A stretch of 64,000 nt of DNA from Alviniconcha marisindica. Lineage: Eukaryota; Mollusca; Gastropoda; Provannidae. Shown piece by piece: positions 31,701 through 45,814 of the stretch. Numbering within the stretch: the stretch's first letter is position 1; each line of letters starts with the position of its first letter. Below the pieces are notes generated by a model. It saw only the letters and a program-made list of their open reading frames with translations, was not told where the DNA came from and made no database searches. The DNA lies in assembly GCA_018857735.1 (NCBI GenBank), contig JABMCL010001471.1, positions 61,001 through 125,000 of the forward strand, given 5' to 3'. The position numbers and the translations under genes are program-made.

Positions 31701-34450
31701 ACCTTTTGAGGAGATAGAGCCAAAGGAGACTCATATTATTCACTTTATGGCTTTTCACTTTACCTGGCACCTCAGTGTCACATTCACTGTGGGGGGCAGA
31801 GTCACAAGACGGTGCCAGTTAACCACAACTTTTGAAGAGATAGAAGAGCGGAGGCACACTGGATCCATACGCAGTTTGCAAATGGCTTTTTATTCTACCT
31901 GGCTCCTATCAATGTTTCATTCGCTAATAATAGTATTGGATAATTAAAGTATTTGTAAATCACAAAATATTGTCCATAGAGACTATTCTAAGCATGTGCG
32001 CACACACACACACACACACACACACAGGCACCTGCACACAGGCACCCGCACACAAGCATTCTGAGTATACAAAGCTTAATTTACACAGCCTAGAGACTTG
32101 AGAGGGGCATAAACCACAACTTTTGAAGAGATAGATCCAAAGGAGACTGAAATTATTTGCAGTCTGCAAATGCCTTTTAATCAAGCTTACCTGGCACCCG
32201 TCAACGGTTCCTGTTGCTGTTGCAGGGTGCTGGAGGCCAGCCTGGCGGAGTCCAAGGCCGGCACCAAGAGGAAGCGGGGAGAGCTTTGGTTTGTCGACCC
32301 CCTCAACCCCCATGAGCGCAAGCGGCAAGACTCCTGGCCTGTGGGGCTGAAGAACATTGGCAACACCTGCTGGTTTAGCGCCGTCATACAGGTGAGCGGT
32401 GTGTGTGTGTGTGTGCATGTGTGCATGTGTGTGTGTGTGTGCACATGGATGCCTGTGTCTGTGTGTGTCACTGTGTGGGTGATGAGATTTTGTGAATTTT
32501 TATTCCTGTTTCTTAATCTTAGCCAGATTTGTGTTGGGCGTTGTATGGTTTTGAAACTTCATCAGTTTATATGCCCATGCCCCTATCCAGTTGTGAGGCA
32601 GATAGGTAGCTTTGTATCACCGTATTTGTGTGTGTAAATATATTTGTGTAGGTGAATGCTTGTTATCATGAATCAAGTGTCTTACAAATTACAATTACAC
32701 ATCATGCAGTAATTACATGTTCTGTCGCGATGAACAGAAAATTGTCTCAAGAGAACTAACAATACAAGGAAAGCATACAGTGTGGATTTATGTTGCTTTT
32801 TTCTTTGGCAAATCTTCATTGCAGGAGTTCCTCCTGAGAGGGTTTAATAATTAAACTTGCAAATAATCAAAGTTAACTTTGAAAATAGATTAAATAATCA
32901 AAATTGTTGTATGCAGTAACGTCAACACACTGGGGAGTTAATTAGTGCTTCAAAAGACGTTACACAAACAAAGCAACAAAGGCCCGACTCATCTACGCAT
33001 ATGGTAAAAAATAAATAAAAAAATCGGGGGCTATTTGGCATTACATCAGAGATTATTTTTTTTTTTTTGAGCTTGCGTGGCGGCACCCAGATGGCAGTCC
33101 TCTGTAGCAGGTGTCTTGAGACTTCATCCCACCTGTCGCAGGTACCTGGACTGATGACTGCCTACAGTGAATGAACTCTGGGTTTTCAACCGACTGGTGT
33201 TGAAGATTGGCACCTGTCTGCAATGAACCAGAGACAATTTAGTCTTCAGTGAATTTTGGAAGGGGAGGTGGTGGGGGGGGGGGGGGGGGGATGAATTAGT
33301 GAGTTTGCACTCGAGTCATAATACTGGGGTGGATGGTGGGGGGGGGGGGGAGAGGGTTGGGGGGGGGGAGGGTTGGGGGGGGGGGGGGGGAAGGGAAAAC
33401 AGATGAATTAGTGGGAAAGGTCTTACACCTAGAGTCGTATTAGTCTTTTCGTGGGCAATGTGAACATACCGTTTTGCTGTTGTTGTTTCAGTCTTTGTTC
33501 TACCTTCCCAAGTTCCGGAGAATGGTGCTGAATTTCAGGTGTCCGGTGCAGTCGTCTGGCAACGTTCATGTGAGTACTCGCAGGGTTACTAAAACAGTGA
33601 CGGCAGTTCTAGTAACATCAGCAGCACCAGCGATTAAAAGTGGCACAGATTTTGTAGTTTTCTTCTTCTTTTTTCTGTATAGACCTGTATGTTTTGAAAA
33701 GTACAAAGCGTTGAGGTAAATTGAATTTCATGGTGTAAAGTATATGAAATGGCTATGTAAAAGGCACATTTATTTTGACAACCACATCTGTACATAATGA
33801 ATGTCTCCTTAAAGTCACTTGATGCCAGTTAGAAAGTATGCTTTTGGTTATTTCTTGCTGTTTACCGGGAGTGGCAAAATGTGATGAATGTCTCTTCACA
33901 GCCACTTAATGCTAATCAGAACACCTCGAGTCGTTTCTTGCTGCGTTCCCATGATGACACAACAGACTGAATGTCTCTTTGAAGTCAGCTGATGCTGATC
34001 AGATGGCCTCAAGTTGTTCGTTTCATGCTGCGTTTCACATTCAGGAACGGCGTAACCTGCGGTTCATGAAAGAGCTGAGCATGCTCTTTGGTCTGATGGT
34101 GGGCTCCACTCGCAAGTACGTCGACCCGTCGAAGGCTGTCGACATTCTCAAAGAGGCCTTTTCCTCCCCTGCCGGCATCACAGACAGTCAGCAGGTCAGT
34201 TTCCCCTGGGAAGGGAAGAAGGAAGGAAAGAACGGGATGAATGGAAGAGGCAGGGCGGATGATGTCCTTTTAGTAAATGTTGTGAAATGCGCACGCACAC
34301 CACAGACACATATACACACAGACACACACATGTGCACCCACACACACACCACACACACATATGCATGCGCACACGCACACACACAAACATACACATGCAC
34401 ACGCACGCATGCATGCATGTTCACATGCACACACACACACACACACCAAC

Positions 34451-34521
<71 letters not shown>

Positions 34522-37500
34522 ATGTACATGCACACACAAGGCCCAGATTTGTGCCAATAGACTGCCAGTAACGACAAACAGAAAAGACAAGAAAAGCACT
34601 CTGCTACTCTCTCTTCCTTCGAAAGCAAACTCAAGACATTTCTCTTCTCCAAATATTTCAGTTAGGCAACACTGTCCTTTATCCGTGTCCGTCTGTACGA
34701 TGTGTGTGTGTGTGTGCGTGTGCGCGCGTACGTGTGTGCATATGTTTGTGTTTGTGTGTGTGTGCGTCTTGCACATAGTTCTTTGTTTGAACCCTTGTTG
34801 ATGTGTACGTTATGTGTGAGCTGTTTGTTAAACTGCAGGTAACATTATCTATCTCGGTATGCGTTACATACGTTATTTTGTGTTTGTTCTGCACTTTGAG
34901 CCACGGGGTGGACACTTTACAGTTGCCATCATTATTATTGTTATTATCTTTAAAAGAGAAAGAGTCCCTTACGTGTGCTGTGGCTTGTTTGCAGGACGTG
35001 AGCGAGTTTCAGCACAAGCTGTTGGAGTGGCTGGAGGATGCGTTCACCTCTGATCAGTCTCGCCCGGTCCCTTCCTCGACCCCAACAGCTGAGTAAGTGT
35101 GTATAAAAATAGACACCTGTACAGTGTCGGTGTCGGTGCTGTCTGAAAAGGGGGCTATATCAGTTCATCTTTTAGTTTGTCTATTCACAGCACAGTGATA
35201 TTAGACATGCACATGCACGCGCACACACACAAACAGAAGAAAACAAACAAACAAGCCGAACAGCAACGAAAAACAACAAGAAATAACAACACAAAAATGA
35301 CAACAACTACAGCAACAACAAACAAACAAAAAGGGGGGGGGGGGCGGATTTGCATATTAGCGTTGCATGTCTCATTTGAACTGATACAAGCTTGTTGAAG
35401 TAAATATTCCTTCATGATTGACCAAAATTGGGTAAGGATATTATTATTTATTATCAACCTTGTTTTGACTTTCGTGAAAAGTTGCCGCAGTTGATGCTGT
35501 GATTGATCTGTATTTGTGAGGCTGTCCGTGGTAAATCTTAAATGTTACATATGTTCTCATCTGTTCTTTGTTGTTGTTTTGTTTGTTGTTTGCTTTATTT
35601 TTTAAAGTGGAAACTGTAGAAGCAAGACATCAAAAGGAAGCAGTTTCGTTGGTTCTGTTTTCGTTCTTCTTTTCTTATACATTTTTTGCTTTCACATTTT
35701 AAAAAACAATTTTAGTCAGTGAAAGCATATTAAAAACAAAAGAGTCACAGAAATATTCACATATATTTGTGACATTTAAAAATAATTATTAATAGACCTC
35801 TTTTGACTTATGGGCATTATTCCAAAAATGTGGGGTTAAACCTTTTCTTTTTTCCAGTCACCAAAAGAACAAAACCTGTGTATGGTAGGATGGGACATAG
35901 TCTGTTAGTCAGGTGGGTGCTTTGTGTGTATGTACAGGGGCAGCTCTGCGGTATCCTTGGTGACCAACCCAGTCACAGAACTCTTCTACGGTCAGTTCAG
36001 AGCGGAGGGAGAACACGAAGGTAAGTAGCTGGTGCCTTTCGGCAACATTGGAACTTCATGCCCCTTTAATGTTCCTTTGTGTAAAAAAGCCAGTTCCCCT
36101 TTCATGGTTCTTTGTGTAAAAAAGACCAATTCAACTTTCATGGTTCTTTGTGTAAAAAAGCCAGTTCCACTTTCATGGATCTTTCTGTAAAAAAGCTAAT
36201 TGGTCTTGCTTGTATATCAGTTCAGGAACATCCTTTGTGTAAAAAAGCCAGTTCCTCTTTCAAGTCCCTTTGTGTAAAAAAGCTAATTGATCTTGCATGT
36301 TCCTTTGTGTAAAAAAGCTAAATGGTCTTGCACGTTCCTTTGTGTAAAAAAGTCAATTCTCCTTTCATGTTCCTTTGTGTACAGAAAGAGCCCATTTGTC
36401 TTGCATGTTTCATTGTGTAAAAAAAAAGGGCCACTTCCCCTTTCATGTTCATTTGTGTAAAAAAGTCGTGTAAAAAAGTCAATTTCCCTTTCATGGTTCT
36501 TTGTGTGTAAAAAAAAAGCCAGTTCCCCTTTCATGTTCCTTTGTGTTAAAGAGCCAATTCCTCTTGCATGTTCCATTGTGTAAAAAAAGCCAAGTCCCCT
36601 TTCATGTTCCTTTTTTGTAAAAAAAACAACCCCAGTGCCCCTTGCATGTTCATTTGTGTGAAAAAAGCCAAGGCCCTTTCATGTTCCTTTATGTAAAAAA
36701 GCCAGTTCCCCTTTCATGTTCCATTGTGTAAAAAAGACCAATTCCCCTTTCATGTTCCGTTGTGTAAAAAAACACCAATTCCCCTTTCATGTTCCTTTGT
36801 GGAAAAAAGACAGTTTGTGAGATAGAAAATAGCAGATGAGTCCTGTCAGATAAATGTGTTTAGTTTTTTTGTTTTTTTTACATTTAAAAAAGCCTTTGGG
36901 TCACAGAAAAAGAAAGAAATAAGTTCAGGTGACTGGACATTAAACAATGGTGGTCGTGGTGAGACTGAACAGCGTAAAGAACAGACAGGTCTTCAACCTC
37001 AGTGGCTGGGGTCCACATGATTATTTCTTTTACTCTGTGTGCGACAACTTTATGCAGTGGTGGTGGTGGTGGTATTTTGCCCTGCAGGTGAGAAGTTCAC
37101 GAAGAAGGAGACGTTCGGCCAGTTCCCGCTGCAGGTGAACGGTTTCCGCGACATCCATGAGAGTCTTGAGGCCACAACCATGCAGGATGAGATTGAGGCC
37201 GTCAACAAGGATGCGGCCACGCACAAGTCGGGGCAGGAGGTGAGTGGGTTGGTGAGGTCTCACTCAACTGGTTGACCTGGGACAGATTGAAGCTGTCAGC
37301 AAGAATGTTGCTATGCTAGGAGGCTAGGAGGTGAGCGGATTGGGCGTGCCTTTGATTGGTTGACCAATGACAGATTGGAGCTGTCAACAAGGATGCTGCT
37401 GCATCAGGAGTTGAATCAGGTCTGCCTTTGATTGGTTGACTAATGACAGATCATAGCTGTCGGCAAGGATGCAGCTGCACATAAATCCATCCAGGAGGTG

Positions 37501-39857
37501 GATCGGGTATGCCTTTGATTGGTTGACTCACGATAGATCAGAGCTGTCGGCAAGGATGCTGCTGCACATAATTCCATCCAGAAGGAGGGTGGATCAGTTA
37601 GGTCTCATTTGATTGGTTGACCTGTGACAGATTTCTGTTATCAGTAAGTTATGTATACTGCCACACACACACACATGGCGGTGGGTGAGTTTGGTGGATC
37701 AGTCAGGTCTTGCTTGATTGGTTGACCTGTGACAGATTTATGTCATTATTTAGTTACTATGTATGCTGCCACACACACACGTGGAAGTGGGTGAGTTAGG
37801 TGCATCAGCTTGCTTGGCCTGGGACAAACTCCAGTACACCAACATATGATTGAGTTGTAATTCTTGTTTCAGTTGTGGTTCACTCGTCTGCCTCCGGTGC
37901 TGACGTTCGAGTTGTGTCGGTTTCAATTCAACCAGCAGCTTGGCCGACCGGAGAAAATCCACAATAAGATCGAGTTTCCCAGAGTCATCTACGTGGACAG
38001 GTGAGGGATCATGTCAGCACTGAAGGAAAAACTGAAACAGTGAAAGGCAGATGCACCCTGGCTGGTCTGCTGAGCGCATGATGCTGGTGGGGTGCAGGAT
38101 ATTGTAACCAAGAAGGAATTGTTAATGTCAATTGGTCAGAGCTGTCTGACCATTCAGGGCCTGGTTTGGCGCATTTCAGGTCTCAAAACTTCTCCTCTCT
38201 GTCTCCACCTTATCCGTGCATCTCTGCTGTCTCAGGCTGCTGTCTTCCTCTCTTGTTTAGTGTTTTACCATTTTTACTGTTTGAATGTCCAACGGAAGCA
38301 TGATTTACCAGTCTAAAGCTTCTCATGGACAGGTTTTCTTTAAATACCACAGTAGTTGTGCTTTAGTGCTTTTGTAATCTTACGTACACAGCTGTTTTTA
38401 TCGTGTATGTAGCGTGGATATTAACTTCATAAAATCCATCTCAGATCCTTCCCACCCAAAAGCAAGATGCGTGACCTGTCAGTAAGAGGTGGATTAAGAT
38501 TTTTCTTTTGCGTTGACCGATTTGGTTATTTTTCTCTCAGGTACTTGGAGAGCAACAAAACGATCACGCGACATCGGAGGGATGAGTCGCGCAAGTTGAA
38601 AGAGCAGCTGACTGCGGTGCAAGCAAGATTAGATAAGTATGTGAGACAAGCCTGCAGTTTTTGCCCATTCCTTGTTGGTCTGCTTGGCAGTGACGGCCTA
38701 CAGGTCAGCCCCTACCTGTGTCCCTGATCTGCACACTGTTACAATAATGTAAAAGAGTATTTATGAAGTGCTTGGACCTAACGTGAGCCTGAAGCGCAAT
38801 AAAAACAAAACAAAACAAAAATGGTAGAGCCGACAACAGAGAGATACAACATCAAGAGAACAGTGAAACCCTAATACACTTCAACACTTTATTCTACAGC
38901 TTTCTCAGGACTTGCAATACACACATGCTCACCATACATGCCACCCATGCACGCACACACATGCACACACACACACACACACAAATGTGCGCACACATGC
39001 ACACACACACACACACATTTCCTATTGACCCACACACACACATCACACCAAACTCCAAGCACTGGTTTATGACATCCTTCCTTCAACCGCTGCTGTATTT
39101 AGTTACGCCATAGGATCCAGAAATCTGTCAGCTAACGAGCAGTTTTTTGTTGGTGCTCAGACAGTAGTAAGTTTGTTACAAAAACAAATTATATGAGACG
39201 TTTGTTTTATAACTGACCATGTTGCTTACGCCAGCTCAAGTAAAACCAGAATCGTTTGAATCAAGACGGATGGGGTGGATGCACCTCGTGTTTGCATGCG
39301 CGCTTGGGCACAAATTGCTTCTACAGTCATATTAGTACCCAAACCTTTCGGAGGGCGCGGACCGCGTTGGTAGACAGCTGCGTGGAGATAAAGAGTGCCC
39401 CTTCAGTGGCGTACCCAAATCTAGCAGAGTTTGGAGGAAGGTGCCAGAAAGCGATGGTCGGAGTGTGATGTCATACATGTCACACACACCCTTCTTTGTC
39501 TCTCTCTCTGACCCTCCCTCTCCCTCTCACACACACACACACTTTCAGACTGTTCCCTGTCTTCTCCGTTCTCATGTCCTGTGTGCGTGGGCTGCCCCAG
39601 TGTGGGTAGGACAGGGTCCATAGCATTGTGGGTGTCACGTTTATTTGTGTGCAGGTTCATGAACTATGGGTCAGGAAACAAGCGCTGCCCGCTGCACGAC
39701 GTGCTTCAGTACACCCTGGAGTTTGCCGAGAGCAAGCCCACCTCCTCCACCTCCTCCCCCCTCCAGACAACTCCCTCCTCGTCCGATGTGGAAATGGAAT
39801 CTCCAAAAACTAGTCTTAAGTATGTGTGTGTGTGTGTGTGTGGGTGTGGGTGTGTGT

Positions 39858-39909
<52 letters not shown>

Positions 39910-41894
39910 AAGAGAGAGAGAGACTCAGAGAGAGAGATAATGAATGAAGGAGTGAAAATTTATATATTGCTCATTAAAACGTCCACACAAAACCTTGAGT
40001 ATTCACAGTGCCAGATACACAGTGCACACGTGTAGGCTCTCACAAGCTAAAACTACCAAAAGACATTCATACCAATAAAGCACAAAACAGCCCCTGAAAG
40101 TGCAACTATACATAGTCGTTAAAATATAAATGTAGAAATATATACAGAGTTGAAAAAAAATCAGTATTTATGGCAACATACTTCACTCAGCACACTCCCT
40201 CCTTTTTCTTTGCCAATGCTAACACTGAAGTGTCTGACAAACCTGTCTTGTGCCCCTGCTGAACACGCCCCCTCTTTTTGCTCTGCCAGCGTTAACACTA
40301 GAGTGTCTGACAAACGAGCCTTGTCTCTTCTGCCAGCATTAACACTAAAGTGCTAAACGCGCCCCCTCTTCTTTGCTCCGCCAGCGCCAACGTCAAAGTG
40401 TCGGACAGCGGGTCCCCCGTCCAGTCCATGCACGAGGCCTCCGATCTCTCCATGTCCTCCGTGGTCTCCTCCTGCTCGGCACCCTCCACCTCCTCCACGG
40501 ACCTGGCCTCCGCCTCCCTGGGGGCCATCGTGTCGGGGCCGCAGGGGGACCGGAACCCCGAGGGCGGGTCGGGCCCCATGCCCAAGCAGGTCAGCGACTC
40601 GGAGCTGAGGGTTCTTCAGAGCTGTTTGAGGCGATGGCGGGAAGAGGTGGAGAGTGACGTTAGAGGTGAGGCATTTTTTATTTTTTATTTTTATTTTTAA
40701 TTAGGCAGAATTATTTGGCTGAGAGATGCATACGGTTGCGTCACGGCCATCACCAGCTTAAGGCAGTCAAAACGAAATTTTTATGTTTTTATTTTATTTT
40801 GATGTGCAGTTATTTGACTGAATGGGGCTTTATTTTTTTATTTTGAGGTGGAATTATTTGACTGAGAGGCGCAGCATGTTACAAAGTTACATTGCCGTCA
40901 TCACAAACTTAGGACTTTAAAAAAAAATTTAAAAAATGAGGTGAAATTATTGGAGTGAGACTGAGAGGCACTGAAGGTTACATAATCCCCATCACCAGCT
41001 TAGGGCTACACCCATTCAATATGGGTTAATGTTAAAAACATGAACTTTTGAACCTTTTTTAAAATTTTCTCCTTTGCTATCGTCCCTTCAGCGCTTGTTG
41101 CTTTGAAAAGGTGCATCGCTAAAAAATTGCTTTGTATTGTACCATCCCATAATTTAAAAAAAACTAAAACACATTCTTTTTAGCCTTTTTTTTTCTTGTC
41201 TTTTTTTCAGGCTACTGACAGTTATCTTCCTTTCAGATGAATTCTGTTTTTAATGTGTGTTTTGGGGTGTTTTTTTAAAGATTGTTTTGTTTATTGAGTT
41301 AGTTATTTTATGAAACCTTTTGAAACAGTTCTTGGATATGTATGCTTAAATAGAATATGTTTACATACACGCATATATGTCCTTTGGATGAAGCTACAAG
41401 TGAAGGTCCCCCATATGTATACACATACAAAAAGATCATGTATGGACATTAAAGATCCTGTGGTCCATGTCCGAGTTCGGTGGATTATTGAAACGCCAAA
41501 ATACCCAAGCATGCACTGAAAAGTGTCCAGTCTTCAAAATGTTGGTGTTGGACACTTGATAAAAGATGAAGAAGAAGATACGTACATGTATACAGACACT
41601 GTACATGCAACAATGAAAATGAAATCCAGCTAAGTGCAAGCTGGGAGTAACGGAGCAGTGACAGTGGCTATACACACCACAAGCAACAGAAATGACAACA
41701 GCCATAAGACACAGCAACGTAGAAAATGTGTGAAACTTTTACCATGCAGTGCTGATGATACGGCACAAGGGTGAAGAGGGACAATTTCTCACTGTTCACA
41801 GAGCTGCAGTCGACAATATCCACACTTGAAACCAAGCTTGACAGGATGTACTCTGATGAGTCCATGCAAAAAGTGAGTATGCTGTAGTGTGTGT

Positions 41895-41945
<51 letters not shown>

Positions 41946-44900
41946 ATGCATGTGTGTGAGTGTGTGTGTGTGTGGGCATGCATGTGTGTGTGTGTGCATG
42001 CATGTGTGTGTGTGTGTGGTTGTGTGTGTGCATGCATGTGTGTGTGTGTGTGTGTGTGTGCATGCATGTGTGTGTGTGTGTGTGCATGCATGTGTGTGTG
42101 TGTGTGTGTGCATGCATGTGTGTGTGTGTGTGCATGCATGTGTGTGTGTGTGTGTGTGTGTGCATGCATGTGTGTGTGTGTGTGTGTGTGCATGCATATG
42201 TGTGTATGCATGCATGAGTGCGTGTGAATGCATGCGTGTGTGTGTGCATACATATGTGTGTGTGTGTGTGTGAACCACTTTGCTTCAAGAGTAGCAGCGC
42301 TAGACAGGTACCCATCCTTGCTCGTTTGATTTCACTGCTACTCGCCTTTCTCTTCAAAAATTGTGCCCTGCAGACAGGCATCTGTTGACTTTACTCTCCT
42401 TAGTTAATACAACAGTGTAATGTCTGACTTGCAGTGGTCATCCTGGTGGTGAAAAGAGAACTGTTGGGTACTGGTTCCCCATCTCCCCGAACCTCCTGGG
42501 TTTCCATCTTCCCCAGTCCTTGTGGTTGGGAGAGAACTCAGGCATTGAAGAAGTCATGTAGGTGTAGTTCAGTTCAGTTCAGTTCAAGATGGTATCTGTG
42601 CACTCAGAAAAGCCCATAAGAGCTCCACCCTGCCTCTGAGAAGTTTCCACAACGTTGCCTTTGAAACAGTTCCAGTGTTCATCTGATTGATGATGGCCAT
42701 CTGAAATCCATGTGGGTATAGGTGGGTGGATGTGCCTGTGCAGATTTGTTTTATCATGTCCTCTTATTTAACTGCATGTGGGGGACAGGCACAGCATATA
42801 ATTGTTCAGCAGCTGGCACTTCTTTGAGTGCATTGGTTACATTACCACACCATGAGCATGACTTGCTGAACACTATGCTTCTACAGTTGTTGTTATCGTC
42901 CTTGTTAACTGGACTCAACTGGTTGCAGTTCCCCTACCACCTGCATGCCGTGTTGGTGCACGAAGGCCAAGCAGCCAGCGGCCACTACTGGGCGTTCATC
43001 TACGACCAGTCCCGTTGCCTGTGGCTCAAGTTCAACGACATCACTGTGTCCGAGTCCTCCTGGGAAGAGCTGGAGAGGGAGAGCGTTGGGGGGTACCACA
43101 ACGCCAGTGCCTACTGCCTCATGTACGTCGACAGGGCCCGGATACAGGACTGTGCAGGTGCGTGCCGTCTTGGTGGTAGGTCTTGTTCCAATTTGCGCTG
43201 CAAATCCACCTCTCTTTTTTCCATCCATGTTATGTTAATTGTTTCCCTTCCAGCTTTCTTCAGTCTGTGTTGTCGTGACCAAAATTTGTGATTTTGAGGG
43301 AAAGAAGGACAAAAGTCGAGCATTTAGGGTCTGGCTGGTGGGGGGTTGTTATGAATAGAATGCATCAGCGGAATTGTTCTCATCAGTTAACATTTGTTCA
43401 GCAAAATCTTGAAAATGTGGACTACAGGACAGGGTTTGGTTGGTCTGTCTGTCAGAGAGGGCAGAGGCGTCCGCTTCAGCATCGCACAGTGTGGACGCCA
43501 TCGAAACTTTGCCCCGCGACCTCCAGGAAGCCGTTGCCATGGACAACAAGATGTTTGCGCAGGAGATTGAGGACTGGGACAACGAGCAAGCCAGGAAATC
43601 CATGAGCGATCCGGAAGTCACCGTCACCTACGAACACAGGCCCAGTACGTTTGTTTGCGTGTTTCTTGTGGTCCGTGACGCCTTGGGCTGATCAGATTCA
43701 GCATGTGTCACGAGATCGGCTGTGCGCGCAAGGGTTCATCCTGAGGTGACCCGGTGTAGCGGAAGAGTGTTGAAATTTCAAGAGCTGGCTACCTGTGCAC
43801 GTGGTTCCTGTAGGAGTGTGCAGTTTTCTTCAGGGCAGTGTTGCTGGTGCTTGTCCTGTGTGGTTGATAGGATGTTAAAATCCAGTTGCTAACTGACTGT
43901 TACTGATGCTTCATTACTTGTCCTGTGGTTGACAGGCTGTCAAAATCCAGCAACTGACTGTTGCTGATACTTGTCCTGCAGTGACCCTGTGTGGTTGACA
44001 GGATGTTAAACTTCAGTTATTAACTGACTGTTGCCAGTACTTCTCCTGCAGTGACCCTGTGTGGTTGACAAGGCATTAAAATCCAATTACTGACGGACTG
44101 ATAATTGCCCTGCAGTGATCCTGTGTGGTTGACAGGATGTTAAAATCCAGTTATTAACTGACTGTTGCTGGTACATGTCCTGCAGAGACCCTGTGTGGTT
44201 GACAGGATGTTAAAATCCAATTACTGACCGACTGTTGCGGGTACATGCCCTGTGCGGTTGACAGGACGTTAAAATCCAATTACTGACTGACTGTTGCTCG
44301 TACTTGTAATGCAGTGACTGTATGGTTGACGGGGCGTTAAAATCCAGGTACTGAACCAATAGTGTGGTCAGTTTCTTGATTACACTAATGGGTGAACTTT
44401 CGTAGGAATCATGGGCAGTGTTAATGGAACCATTCCAAGTCAAACTTCTGAACGGTGGTTCAGTTGGAGTGTGTCAGTTGACTGATCAGTTAGCAGGGTG
44501 GGGTGTGATTGATTGATCAGGGCTTGCTGATCGGTGGAGCGTGTCATTAAAAAAGAAGAAAGTGACTGACGGGAGTGTTTCAGTCGATTGATCAGGTGAT
44601 GGATGGGGTATGATTGATTTATTGATCAGGGTTTATTGATGGATGGAATGTGTCATTTTTCTGACTGATGGGAGTGTCTTAAGTCGATTGATCAGTTGAT
44701 TGGTTGGGTGTGATTGATTGATTGATTGATATGGGGATTGTTGATTGATGGAGTGTTTCATTTGTGTGATGGGAGTGTTTCAGTCGATTGATCAGTTGAT
44801 GGGTAGGGTGTGATTGATTGATATGGGGATTGTTGGTTGATGGAGTGTTTCATTTTTGTGATGGGAGTGTTTCAGTCGATTGATCAGTTGATGGGTGGGG

Positions 44901-45630
44901 TGTGACTGATTGATATGGGGTTTGTTGATTGATAGAGTGTTTCATTTGTTTGATGGGAGTGTTTCAGTTGATTGATCAGTTGATGGGTAGGGTGTGATTG
45001 ATTGATATGGGGATTGTTGATTGATGGAGTGTTTCATTTGTGTGATGGGAGTGTTTCAGTTGATTGATCAGTTGATGGATGGTGTGTGGTTAATTGATTG
45101 ATTGATCAGGGTTTGTTAGTTGATGGTGTGTGTCCTTTTTTTGACTGACGGGGAATGTTTCAGTTGATAATGGGGTGTGATTAATCATTGATATGGCATG
45201 TTGCTCAATGACATGTGCCCGTTTGACAGAGCATCTCACTTGACTGATCAGTGGCTGTACAGGGTTGTGTTGATTGGTTGGTCGATGCTATGTGTCACTT
45301 GGTTGATTGAATTGACTGACGGGTGGAATTTTGATTGGTTGGTTGATGTCATGTGTCACTCAGTTGATTTGATTGACTGACGGGCGGAATATTGATTGGT
45401 TGGTTGATGCCATGTGTCACTCAGTTGATTTGATTGACTGACGGGTGGAATTTTTGTCCCCTGCCCCACACAGCCCAGCCAGCCTCCCCGCAGACGACCC
45501 ATCTCTCTCAGCCCTCCCTGCCCAGCAGTCACGCCCGCTTGTCCTTCCCCGACACCATCAAGGCCATGGAGCGTGTCCCATTCTGTGTGACTTCTGACCT
45601 GCAGATCGAGGTTTTCAAGCAGGTAATTGC

Positions 45631-45690
<60 letters not shown>

Positions 45691-45776
45691 CGTGTGTGAG
45701 TATGTGTGTGTGTGTGTGTGAGTATGTGTGAGTGTGTGTGTGAGTGTGTGTGAGTGTGTGTGTGAGTGTGTGTGTG

Positions 45777-45814
<38 letters not shown>

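Noticed and set aside
36045..36815. Array after USP25/28 exon 9 as another junction-derived case
   Set aside because: It begins only about 30 bp from the donor, but its unit (CTTTGTGTAAAAAAGCC) has no similarity to AAG|GTAAGTAGCTGG.
43780..44350. Array in USP25/28 intron 17 with TCCTGCAG in every unit as decoy acceptors
   Set aside because: CAG occurs in each unit, but the array lies over 1 kb from the exon 18 acceptor and does not resemble it.
44460..45473. TTGATTGA array before USP25/28 exon 18 as an acceptor-derived case
   Set aside because: The last unit stops just before the polypyrimidine tract, and neither the tract nor CAG is present in other units.
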